Shown piece by piece: positions 1 through 5,858 of a stretch of DNA of 10,587 nt; the stretch's first letter is position 1, and every line of letters starts with the position of its first letter. The translations under genes were made by a program, and so were the position numbers. This DNA comes from Anaerolineales bacterium (GTDB lineage: Bacteria > Chloroflexota > Anaerolineae > Promineifilales > Promineifilaceae). A model generated the notes under the pieces. The model had not been told where the DNA came from. It made no database searches and saw only the letters and a program-made list of their open reading frames with translations. The stretch covers positions 1 to 10,587 of the forward strand of contig JAGQGA010000130.1 of assembly GCA_020432595.1 (NCBI GenBank). Direction: 5' to 3'.

Positions 1-369
1 CGTGAAGGGTACGGCTGGGGTCAGGTCAACCTGGGCGACCTGGGGGAAACGCTGCGCTACGCGGGCTTTCAGCGGCTGGCGGCCAAATATTGGCGCACCG
101 GGCTGGGGGAAATGTGGCGCTCGGTGAGCAAGCGGGCGTTTGTAAAGGCACTCCAGCGATTGGTGCCAGAAATCAGGGCGGAACAGTTGCGGCCGGCACC
201 GGCTGGGGTTCGCGCTCAAGCCCTCCTGCCCGATGGCTCGATGATGGACGATTTTGCCTTTGTGGAAACGCGCCGCATCATCAACGTTGTCAACGCCCCC
301 TCCCCCGCCGCCACCTCCTCCCTGCAAATCGGGCAAACGATTGCCAATAAGGTAGCGGCAAGGGCATAG
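1..369 (+). CDS. lhgO: L-2-hydroxyglutarate oxidase, C-terminal part (5' end outside window)
   Basis: This is the last 122 codons of a gene that enters from the left; the frame is open from base 1 and stops with TAG at 367-369. The family is the FAD-dependent (DAO-type) L-2-hydroxyglutarate oxidase/dehydrogenase, which oxidises L-2-hydroxyglutarate to 2-oxoglutarate. In E. coli it is membrane associated and feeds electrons to the quinone pool. What I see: WRTGLGEMWRSVSKRAF at about residues 31-47 of the fragment, RPAPAGVRAQAL at 64-75, and the C-terminal FAD-contact segment NAPSPAATSSLQIG at 98-111. All three match my memory of E. coli LhgO, including the typical ending soon after the last block. 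The substrate-binding and Rossmann parts lie outside the window, so intactness cannot be judged. It converges on the minus-strand membrane-protein gene, with the inverted repeat at 404-463 between them. Confidence 0.9.
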   Translation, partial: REGYGWGQVNLGDLGETLRYAGFQRLAAKYWRTGLGEMWRSVSKRAFVKALQRLVPEIRAEQLRPAPAGVRAQALLPDGSMMDDFAFVETRRIINVVNAPSPAATSSLQIGQTIANKVAARA

Positions 370-403
370 TCTCTTAATAGACATTAACGAAATTAACTTT
401 ATG

Positions 404-463
404 TCACGCAAAGGCGCAAAGACGCAAAGGAAAAATGCTTGGCGACTTTGCGACTTTGCGTGA
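404..463. repeat. Inverted repeat of tandem NCGCAAAG units (copy 1)
   Basis: The left arm 404-430 starts TCACGCAAAG and continues with two more 8-base units (GCGCAAAG, ACGCAAAG). The right arm 442-463 is its inverted counterpart: CTTTGCGA, then CTTTGCGTGA, preceded by a degenerate unit. The arms are separated by about 11 bases, so the transcript can fold into a long hairpin from either strand. It sits 34 bases after the lhgO stop and about 60 bases before the end of the convergent gene, so a bidirectional termination or mRNA-end role is possible. There is no clear U-tract. The same family recurs at 3121-3184. Confidence 0.85.
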
Positions 464-480
464 GAAATTCTTATTTCCGA

Positions 481-509
481 TAATCTCTAATCTCTCAGTC
501 TCCCAATCC
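481..509. repeat. Short degenerate heptamer repeat (TAATCTC-like)
   Basis: Two adjacent TAATCTC heptamers (481-494) are followed by looser relatives (TCAGTCTC, CCAATCCC). It lies between copy 1 of the inverted repeat and the end of the minus-strand membrane-protein gene. It is probably low-complexity intergenic sequence; no function is proposed. Confidence 0.45.
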
Positions 510-521
510 CGTCTTTTACCC

Positions 522-735
522 TCAAACCAGCAGGTTAAAGAAGGCGCTGATGAGAATCATCATCAAGATGAACAGACCCAAAACCCCGGCCACGATGCTG
601 ATGATGGTGCCGAGGCTGGTGCGCTGCCGTTTGATGGGGCTGCCGACAACAATTTGATAGGCGGTCTGGACGGTCTCGCTGATGATGTTGTCCAGGTTCC
701 ACGGCTCCACGCCGACCCATTCCCACCCTTTTTGC
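522..735 (-). other. Out-of-frame 3' end of the DUF5671-like gene (likely true C-terminus)
   Basis: This reading frame, one base offset from the main gene, encodes a coherent tail. It runs KGWEWVGVEPWNLDNIISE, then a polar stretch with KRQRTS, then a strongly hydrophobic helix (IISIVAGVLGLFILMMIL) and the end NLLV, with TGA at 522-524. That composition fits the rest of the protein far better than the His/Arg-rich end read in the main frame. From the ATG at 2427 to this stop there are 1906 bases, one more than a multiple of three, which fits a single inserted base. Homopolymers at 729-733 (T5) and 754-758 (G5) are candidate sites. Either the gene is truly disrupted or the assembly has an indel; I cannot tell which. 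Confidence 0.7.
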
Positions 736-2427
736 CGCATGGGGAAGGAGTTTGGGGGCTGGGCTGTGAGAAACGGCCGTTTCCCATCCCCCATCCTCAT
801 CTGCCAACGGCCACGGCGCAATAATGAGTTCCGCCTCGGCCAGCACCACTTCGGACTGGGGTGTTTCATTGCCACTAACCGTTTGCAGGGTGGCAAAGGG
901 GAAGGCCTGGCGCAGGGCGATGAGGAGTGGCTGGGCAAAACTTTCCCCACCAATGAGTGCCACCCGCAGCGCATCAGGCAGCGTGGGGGCTTCCAATAGA
1001 CGGCTGTCCTGCCGCAGCACCGCTCCGTGATACAGCCAAACCGCCACCGCTATCAGCCCATAAGCAATGGCGTGGGGCAAATCGTTGCTGAGACTGCCGC
1101 TGTTTGAACCCAACACAAGACCAACCAGGCGATAGACAATGTAAATGGCACTGCCGAGAGCCGTCATGGTGGCGACAAAGATATAGAAGTAGAGGTAAAT
1201 TTTGCGGACAATATCTTCGCGCTCGTCCTGGCCGATTTCGCCGGGGCGGGCAGCAGCCAATTGCGCCTGTCGCCAGGGCAGCAGCCAAACGGACAGCCCC
1301 GCCACCAGGGCAGCGGTGAACCAGGCTAATTGCTCACGCAGTTGGGTGACAAAGGCGGTGCTAAAGGAGCGGATGAGGACGCTGATGTTGCCGCCCAGCC
1401 CCACCAGCACGGCCGCCAAGCCGATGGTGGCGACAAGATACCAGTAAAGGCGGCGAATGGTGGCCTGTTTGGGCTGTTCCTGGCTGGCCTGAATATCTTG
1501 CTGCAAGATTTTGGCGTGGTAGAACCAGAGGGCGGCGGTGACGACAATCATGGCGATGGGGTCGCGGATGTCGCCCTGAGGGTCAAGCCCCAGCAGGCTG
1601 CGGAGGATGCCAGCCAGAATGCCGGTGGCGGCAGCAACGGCCGTTAATGCCACCACAAAGATAATCAGGTAGAGGTAAAATTTACGCAGGGTGGAATGTG
1701 CTTCGGCGGGCGATTGGGGGAAAAGCGTCTGCGCTTGCCGCCAAAAGAACAACCACAGGGGGATGCCCACAACTAGGCGGGCGAGTTCGGCGGGGAGGGG
1801 GGAGGTGGTGTTGATAACGGCCGTTTGTGCCCCAAACTGCTTCAGCAGCCATTGCAGCAGCACAATCGCCCCAATCGCGGTCATCGTCACCCCACCGGCG
1901 GCAAAGCCAAAGTGGTGCCAGCGTCGGGTGGTGGTGAGAAAAACGGCCGTTGGTAATTCGGCGGCCACCAGCCGATACTGGTAAAACAGCAGCGGAGCCA
2001 GCACAAGGATGGGCAGTAAATAGCTAAGCACCTCGCCGCCTGGCGTTAACTGCAAATAGTTGGGGCTTGATTTGCCCTGAATGAGAAGCTGAAACAGCAG
2101 ACGCAGCAGGTCGTAGCTGTAGTTGAGGGCTGGAATGAGAAAGCTGATGGTGGTGCCATGCAGATACAGCCCGCGCACCCATGATGTTTGCTCCGCCCGG
2201 TCTCGGCCGGCCAGCCGCTGTGCCCACAGCCAATGGACAAGAAAGACGGGCAAGGTGACGATGATAATGGCGATTTGCCAGGAAAGGGAGTCTGTCTCCG
2301 AAGCAATGCCTGCCCGACGGCTGAAAACCAGCAGATTTTGCAGCAGATTGATAAGCCCCCAGGTGAGAGCTTGAAGGCTTACCAGGGTGACGAGATAAAT
2401 GTACCAACGTCGTATGCCGGTCATCAT
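535..2427 (-). CDS. Polytopic membrane protein with six DUF5671-like repeats; probable 3' frameshift
   Basis: A large inner-membrane protein of unknown function. I see six related units of about 80 residues. Each starts with a basic-aromatic signature (RRWYIYL 6, RGLYLHG 85, RRWHHFGF 168, LRKFYLYL 247, IRRLYWYL 324, VRKIYLYF 407). Each has two hydrophobic helices and most end in a W/F-R-x-A-Q or Y-H-x-x-x-LxQD segment, as in DUF5671 proteins frequent in Chloroflexota. Residues about 487-545 form a soluble segment starting LRVALIGGESF, possibly a beta-alpha unit. The start is one of two adjacent ATGs (2427 or 2424); GGAGG at 2430-2434 is better spaced for 2424. As written, the frame ends at 535, but after about 770 it becomes Arg/His/Gln-rich nonsense. 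The +1 frame instead gives a credible end with a final membrane helix, so one extra base is likely. Codon-wise it reads through four AACGGCCGTT palindromes. Function unknown. Confidence 0.8.
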   Translation of the reverse strand: MMTGIRRWYIYLVTLVSLQALTWGLINLLQNLLVFSRRAGIASETDSLSWQIAIIIVTLPVFLVHWLWAQRLAGRDRAEQTSWVRGLYLHGTTISFLIPALNYSYDLLRLLFQLLIQGKSSPNYLQLTPGGEVLSYLLPILVLAPLLFYQYRLVAAELPTAVFLTTTRRWHHFGFAAGGVTMTAIGAIVLLQWLLKQFGAQTAVINTTSPLPAELARLVVGIPLWLFFWRQAQTLFPQSPAEAHSTLRKFYLYLIIFVVALTAVAAATGILAGILRSLLGLDPQGDIRDPIAMIVVTAALWFYHAKILQQDIQASQEQPKQATIRRLYWYLVATIGLAAVLVGLGGNISVLIRSFSTAFVTQLREQLAWFTAALVAGLSVWLLPWRQAQLAAARPGEIGQDEREDIVRKIYLYFYIFVATMTALGSAIYIVYRLVGLVLGSNSGSLSNDLPHAIAYGLIAVAVWLYHGAVLRQDSRLLEAPTLPDALRVALIGGESFAQPLLIALRQAFPFATLQTVSGNETPQSEVVLAEAELIIAPWPLADEDGGWETAVSHSPAPKLLPHAAKRVGMGRRGAVEPGQHHQRDRPDRLSNCCRQPHQTAAHQPRHHHQHRGRGFGSVHLDDDSHQRLL

Positions 2428-2486
2428 AACCTCCGTAAGGTGTGAGTACCTTAACGATGAAATTCTTGTACGCAAAACAAGAAGTG

Positions 2487-2578
2487 ACACAGAGGTTCAC
2501 AGAGATAAGAAAGAGTTTCACAGAGGAAGCGAGATTCTTCTCTGTGCTTCTCTGTGTCTTCTCTGTGAACCTCTGTGT
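2487..2578. repeat. Inverted repeat of CACAGAG units
   Basis: Perfect 19-base outer arms: ACACAGAGGTTCACAGAGA at 2487-2505 and its exact reverse complement at 2560-2578. Inside lie further CACAGAG/CTCTGTG units: one more in the left half (2519-2525) and two more in the right half (about 2539-2555). Units are spaced roughly 10-11 bases apart. It lies between the start of the DUF5671-like gene and the stop of the NTF2-like gene, both minus-strand. It could therefore act as a 3'-end or processing hairpin of the upstream transcript. The architecture parallels the repeats at 404-463 and 3121-3184, with a different core unit. Confidence 0.85.
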
Positions 2579-2605
2579 AACGTTTTTGGTTCTGGTCTGT
2601 CCTGG

Positions 2606-3100
2606 TTAGGGACAACCTGTACTGTCTCTGTGCCAGCAGCTAACCCAATAGGAATCGGCCTGGGTGATCTTCCACCCATCATCGGTTTGGTTCAACAGCA
2701 TGATAAAGGTGTCTACCGATTGGGAGCTATCGAAGAGGCCAGAATGGTAAAAGGTTGTTTCCTGAATGGTCACGGTGGCCTGGTCGGTGCCTGTGCGAAC
2801 GGATTCTACCGCCAGGCTCACGTCGTTCTCTAGCCGAAATGCCCAGCTATTGCGCTGGATGTCGTCTATAAATTCGTTGAGGTTGGCGGGGTAATTGATG
2901 AGGGTGGGCGATAAATAGCCGTAGGCGCGTTCATAATCCTGCTGCCGCAGCGCCAGCAAGTAGTTGTGGGCGATGTTGTCAGGACTGTTTTCAGCCTGAT
3001 ATTCGGGGGCGGGGCGGCGCAGGACAAAAATGAAGACAGCGACAATGAGGAGCAGAATACCACCGACAATGGTGAGCAGGAATTTGTCGGTTTGTTTCAT
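2606..3100 (-). CDS. Membrane-anchored extracytoplasmic protein, NTF2-like (DUF4878-type) fold
   Basis: A 164-aa protein. Residues 7-29 form one hydrophobic helix after a short basic start (MKQTDKF), with no lipobox, so an N-terminal anchor with an outside domain is expected. The segment DNIAHNYLLALRQQDYERAY, then LSPTL, followed by alternating strands (TVTIQETTF, VDTFIMLL, GWKITQAD), is the pattern of small NTF2-like/DUF4878 domains. These often occur in lipoproteins and membrane-tethered proteins of unknown role. Two cysteines near the C-terminus (SCWHRDSTGC) could form a disulphide. I chose the ATG at 3098-3100, preceded by AAAGAGAA; an in-frame extension upstream would run into the inverted repeat at 3121-3184 and looks artificial. 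The gene lies between two inverted repeats and upstream of the DUF5671-like gene on the same strand. Specific function not known. Confidence 0.8.
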   Translation of the reverse strand: MKQTDKFLLTIVGGILLLIVAVFIFVLRRPAPEYQAENSPDNIAHNYLLALRQQDYERAYGYLSPTLINYPANLNEFIDDIQRNSWAFRLENDVSLAVESVRTGTDQATVTIQETTFYHSGLFDSSQSVDTFIMLLNQTDDGWKITQADSYWVSCWHRDSTGCP

Positions 3101-3120
3101 GATTTTCTCTTTAAAGAATC

Positions 3121-3184
3121 TCACGCAAAGTCGCAAAGCCGCTAAGATAGAGCGTTTTCTTTGCGCCTTTGCGCCTTTGCGTGA
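3121..3184. repeat. Inverted repeat of tandem NCGCAAAG units (copy 2)
   Basis: The left arm 3121-3147 is TCACGCAAAG, TCGCAAAG, then CCGCTAAG. The right arm 3159-3184 is CTTTGCGC, CTTTGCGC, CTTTGCGTGA. The ends (TCACGCAAAG and CTTTGCGTGA) are identical to those of the copy at 404-463, while the base between units varies (G/T/C/A). It lies 20 bases upstream of the NTF2-like start codon and about 60 bases downstream of the hpt stop, both minus strand. A transcript running through could form a strong hairpin that separates hpt from the downstream genes. Confidence 0.85.
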
Positions 3185-3243
3185 TCTTTTTGTTCATTTT
3201 TTTGACCAGTTGTTTGCAGACTCAGGGCGTATTGCATACGCCT

Positions 3244-3825
3244 CTACGATTTGGGCTGGAAGACGTGGGGTTTGAGCAACCCGACCCAGGGAAGGTTGCG
3301 GTATTTTTCGCGGTAATCGAGGCCATAACCGACGACAAATTTATCGGGCAGGTCAAACCCTTTGTAGCGCAGGGGGATGTCAATGAGGCGCAGCTTTTCT
3401 TTGTTAAACATGGTGCAAACGTCAAGGCTGGCGGGACTGCGGGCACGCAGGGTTTTGAGCAGATAGTTGAGGGTAAGGCCGGTGTCTATGATGTCTTCGA
3501 CGAAAAGGAGCGAACGGCCGTTAACCGGCACCTCCAAATCCTTCTCCAACCGCACCATTCCCTCATGGCGCGACGATGCCGAATAGCTGGTGATCGCCAT
3601 AAAATCCACCTCCACCGGAATCGTAATCGCCCGCAGCAGGTCAGCCATAAACGGCACAACCCCCTTCAGCACCCCTACCAGCAGCGGGTTCTGCCCGGCA
3701 TAATCCTGCGAAATCTGCTGCCCAATCTCCCATACTCGCGCCTGAATTTGTGCCGCCGTGAACAAAATCTGGCTCACATCGTCAAACATCTCCCCATACG
3801 CCTCCGGCGCAAACGGCTCACTCAT
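3244..3825 (-). CDS. hpt: Hypoxanthine (guanine) phosphoribosyltransferase
   Basis: Cytosolic purine-salvage enzyme that condenses hypoxanthine (and usually guanine) with PRPP to give IMP/GMP. The 193-aa length is typical of the class. Visible family features: the LKG loop for pyrophosphate contact (GVLKGVVPF, residues 51-59), the flexible-loop region around SYSASSRHEGMVRL (80-93), the PRPP signature LLFVEDIIDTGLTL (106-119) with the adjacent acidic pair E110-D111, and the base-recognition segment FDLPDKFVVGYGLDYREKYR (157-176) ending NLPWVG. I prefer the ATG at 3825 because GGGAGG lies just upstream of it; the in-frame ATG at 3837 has only a weak AAGAGA and would add MGGS. It starts 32 bases after the stop of the PD-(D/E)XK-like gene on the same strand, probably one operon. 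It reads through one AACGGCCGTT copy as NGR. Confidence 0.96.
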   Translation of the reverse strand: MSEPFAPEAYGEMFDDVSQILFTAAQIQARVWEIGQQISQDYAGQNPLLVGVLKGVVPFMADLLRAITIPVEVDFMAITSYSASSRHEGMVRLEKDLEVPVNGRSLLFVEDIIDTGLTLNYLLKTLRARSPASLDVCTMFNKEKLRLIDIPLRYKGFDLPDKFVVGYGLDYREKYRNLPWVGLLKPHVFQPKS

Positions 3826-3857
3826 ACTGCCTCCCATTCTCTTTATACCGTACCTAT

Positions 3858-4268
3858 CTACGGCATCTCCTGTGCGTCAGTGCCCATAAACGGCGCGGCA
3901 TGTCCATCCTGCCCAAACTTAATCATCAAATTCCGCAAATCATCCCGCTTCAGCAGCTTGACGTTAACCTCTGGGAACAGCACCCGAAGCCGCTTGAGCT
4001 TGCGGTTTTTACGCGATACCAGCGCCGGCCGCATCGTGGTCAGCTCCACATACAGATCTTCGCTTGGCAGGTAAAAGTCAGGCGAAAATGCTTCGGTTAT
4101 AGTTCCTTCCGCATCTCGCCCCAGCACAAAAGTGCGTGGTTCATACTGCCATTCAATACCATAATAGTCCAAAATACGGGCAAATTCAGCTTCCATAGGA
4201 TGGGAAAAGGGGGGTTGTTCGGTCGGTTCCACAAAAATTTCCTGCAAAGTTGGTTTTTCCAGCAGCAT
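3858..4268 (-). CDS. PD-(D/E)XK nuclease-like protein with catalytic Lys replaced
   Basis: A 136-aa soluble protein. Helix EAEFARILDYYGIEWQYEP (about 26-44), then strand and turn with SPDFYLP (62-68), then YVELTTM (73-79), matches the order of the PD-(D/E)XK fold: helix Glu, PD, then E-x-K. The expected Lys after E75 is Thr (ELT), so catalysis is doubtful unless a Lys from RKNRK (86-90) substitutes. The conserved-looking block SRKNRKLKRLRVLFPEVN (85-102) and KLLKRDDLRNL follow. I recall close relatives beside hpt in actinobacteria and Chloroflexota, usually annotated hypothetical; that neighbourhood is repeated here. I chose the ATG at 4268 (GGGG 8 bases upstream); a TTG 48 bases earlier is in frame but less likely. 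Its role with hpt is unknown. Confidence 0.82.
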   Translation of the reverse strand: MLLEKPTLQEIFVEPTEQPPFSHPMEAEFARILDYYGIEWQYEPRTFVLGRDAEGTITEAFSPDFYLPSEDLYVELTTMRPALVSRKNRKLKRLRVLFPEVNVKLLKRDDLRNLMIKFGQDGHAAPFMGTDAQEMP

Positions 4269-4313
4269 ACATTGTACCCCTTGTTTGTTGTAACTCAACG
4301 TTTTAGCTTTTAG

Positions 4314-4354
4314 CAACGAGGCAGCCGCTGCTTACTTTCCAGGGCTGCCTCTTG
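4314..4354 (-). terminator. Hairpin downstream of the 103-aa gene, possible terminator
   Basis: Perfect 9-bp inverted repeat GAGGCAGCC (4318-4326) and GGCTGCCTC (4343-4351), with a 16-base loop. It can be extended by three pairs (CAA 4314-4316 with TTG 4352-4354) across a one-base bulge. It lies about 25 bases after the stop of the minus-strand gene at 4379-4690 and just before the next minus-strand gene. There is no strong U-run after the stem (GTTGCTAAAAG on the minus strand), so an intrinsic terminator is only plausible. Confidence 0.5.
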
Positions 4355-4378
4355 AGCGTTGCAGATGATGGTCGAATT

Positions 4379-4690
4379 TTATGCCGGAACCATTTCCGCC
4401 ATATTCTGTACCATCCGAGCCATCACATAGTCGGTGTGTACAACTGGGTGAACTTCATATTGCTGAATGGGAAAGAGCGGGTAAGCGGTTAACCGCTCCC
4501 ACACGGCCTCAAATGAATCTAAATCAGCAATAGCAACTGCCTGCCGACCGTCCAAAAATTGATACACGCTCTCTATCCAACCCTCGGCCTGGCCTTCATC
4601 CAAGTATGCTTTGGCGGCAACCATGGCTGCGTTCATATCAGCAATGGGGTCGGCTCCAACCAGGGGCTTTACAAAAATAAAGAACTTCAT
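4379..4690 (-). CDS. Small dimeric alpha/beta-barrel protein, muconolactone-isomerase-like
   Basis: A 103-aa cytosolic protein. The pattern is strand MKFFIFVKP, helix (DMNAAMVAAKAYLDEGQAEG, about 18-37), strands ESVYQFLDG and QAVAIADLDS, helix FEAVWERLTAYP, and the final strand FPIQQYEVHPVV (73-84). This is the ferredoxin-like layout of the dimeric alpha/beta barrel superfamily. The ending Y-P-L-F-P-x-x-x-Y-E-V-x-P especially recalls muconolactone isomerase and related small proteins. I do not see enough to assign a reaction, and no aromatic-degradation genes are nearby. The start at ATG 4688-4690 is firm: GGAGG lies 6 bases upstream; a longer in-frame start would begin before this site. It may be transcribed alone, with the hairpin at 4314-4354 downstream and the divergent region 4691-4952 upstream. 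Confidence 0.75.
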   Translation of the reverse strand: MKFFIFVKPLVGADPIADMNAAMVAAKAYLDEGQAEGWIESVYQFLDGRQAVAIADLDSFEAVWERLTAYPLFPIQQYEVHPVVHTDYVMARMVQNMAEMVPA

Positions 4691-4952
4691 GTCAAACCTC
4701 CTATACTGTCCCTCCATACAAAAACAAACGTCCCGTCAAGCAAAGCTTAACGGCCGTTTCTCCCCCCGTATACTGTTAAACGTCACCACTTTACCGTGAG
4801 CATCTTCACCCAAGGACTGTGACAAACGGCCGTTTCCGCCCCCAACTTTTATGCTACACTGTCTATACTTCAGTTTAAGTAGCTGCGAACGAATGCCGCC
4901 ATGATAAAATTCATCCGTGTTCGTCCGCGTCCCACTTGTGCAGGAGACAGAG
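4691..4952. other. Divergent intergenic region with two AACGGCCGTT palindromes
   Basis: This 262-base spacer carries the upstream sequences of the minus-strand 103-aa gene and the plus-strand HhH gene. It holds AACGGCCGTT at 4749-4758 and, extended to AAACGGCCGTTT, at 4824-4835; the two centres are 76 bases apart. AT-rich candidate -10 elements for the plus strand are TACACT (4855-4860) and TATACT (4864-4869), but I see no convincing -35 for either. No coding sequence is supported; the conceptual short frames here lack ribosome binding sites. Confidence 0.5.
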
Positions 4953-5858
4953 ATGATGCACACAAACGGTCAGAAAAAAACGGCCGTTATTCCCCTCACC
5001 AACCGCGCCATCGCCCACACCTTGGAAACCGTTGCCGAACTGCTCGATGCCCAACACGCCAACCCCTACCGCGTCCAGGCGTACCGCAACGCCGCCACCA
5101 CCCTGCGCGAGCTGGCTCCCTATGTCGGCGACATTTTGCAGCACGAGGGGGTACCCGGCCTGATTGAACTGCCCCATATCGGCCGTTCCATCGCCCAGGC
5201 CATTGAACAACTGGTAGAAACCGGCCAACTCCCCCTGTTAGAACGGCTGCGCGGCAGCACCATGCCCGAACAAGTGCTGGCAACCGTTCCCACCATTGGT
5301 CCCAAACTTGCCAGCCGCATTTACGAAACGCTGGATATTGAAACGCTGACGGAGTTGCAAACGGCGGCGTATGACGGCCGTTTAGACCAGGTTCCCGGCT
5401 TTGGCCCCAAGCGGCTTCGCGCCGTGCGTGAATCGCTGGCCGGCCGCTTCCGCCCGCGCCCTGCTCCCACACGCCCCACCGCTCCCCCGGCTAACCAGCC
5501 CTCGGTAAGTGAGTTGCTGGACGTTGACCGGGAATATCGGCAAAAAGCCAGGGCACGCCAACTGCCGCGCATCGCCCCGCGTCTCTTCAACCCCACCAAC
5601 GAAGCATGGCTGCCGGTGCTCCACACCGAACGAGGCCGCAACCATTACACGGCGCTCTTTTCCAACACTGCCCGCGCCCATGAACTGGGCATGATTCGGG
5701 ATTGGGTGGTAATCTACCGGGACGATGAAGATGGTAACGGCCAATGGACGGTTGTCACCGCCCAATTTGGCCCGTTGCGCGGACAGCGCATTGTGCGTGG
5801 GCGTGAAGGAGAAATGCAGCGACACGATGAAAGAGAAGAAACGGTTGCGCCAGCTTAA
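4953..5858 (+). CDS. Helix-hairpin-helix protein, DNA polymerase X N-terminal-like, with an extra C-terminal domain
   Basis: A 301-aa protein. Residues about 16-90 (NRAIAHTLETVAELLDAQ, NPYRVQAYRNAATTLREL, LPHIGRSIAQAI) match the 8-kDa start of family X DNA polymerases. Two further HhH motifs follow (LATVPTIGPKLASRI 109-123 and LDQVPGFGPKRLRAV 144-158). There is no polymerase palm (no G[G/S] nucleotidyltransferase motif with D-x-D) and no PHP domain. Instead a proline-rich linker (167-183) leads to a compact domain, about 184-290, with LLDVDREYR, RIAPRLFNP, EAWLPVLH, HYTALFSNTARAHELG and DWVVIY. I believe this arrangement recurs in other bacteria as an uncharacterised protein. Non-specific binding of DNA ends, gaps or flaps is the likely biochemical role. 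The start is set by AGGAG at 4942-4946, six bases before ATG 4953 (a second ATG follows). The last 32 bases overlap the next gene. Confidence 0.85.
   Translation: MMHTNGQKKTAVIPLTNRAIAHTLETVAELLDAQHANPYRVQAYRNAATTLRELAPYVGDILQHEGVPGLIELPHIGRSIAQAIEQLVETGQLPLLERLRGSTMPEQVLATVPTIGPKLASRIYETLDIETLTELQTAAYDGRLDQVPGFGPKRLRAVRESLAGRFRPRPAPTRPTAPPANQPSVSELLDVDREYRQKARARQLPRIAPRLFNPTNEAWLPVLHTERGRNHYTALFSNTARAHELGMIRDWVVIYRDDEDGNGQWTVVTAQFGPLRGQRIVRGREGEMQRHDEREETVAPA

Noticed and set aside
404..463. CRISPR array or direct-repeat locus
   Set aside because: Units are 8 bases, contiguous, and arranged as inverted arms with no spacers; the same applies to the other two repeat loci.
2428..2490. In-frame N-terminal extension of the DUF5671-like gene
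   Set aside because: It would run into the CACAGAG inverted repeat and skip the strong GGAGG at 2430-2434; the ATGs at 2424/2427 are better.
1951..3513. Gaps in the AACGGCCGTT distribution (1951-3513 and 7969-9499) as a sign of foreign DNA
   Set aside because: With about one site per 560 bases, gaps of 1.5 kb are not rare enough to prove transfer; the genes there show no mobile-element features.
3169..4074. Long plus-strand open frame (301 codons) antisense to hpt and its partner
   Set aside because: The protein is compositionally odd (Arg/His/Pro-rich), begins inside an inverted repeat, and lies opposite two clearly recognisable genes; it is a shadow frame.
4271..4298. Minus-strand promoter-like pair TTGAGT-16-TACAAT ahead of the PD-(D/E)XK-like gene
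   Set aside because: A start site at the normal distance from the -10 would fall inside the gene, after the chosen ATG, so it cannot drive that start; probably chance.
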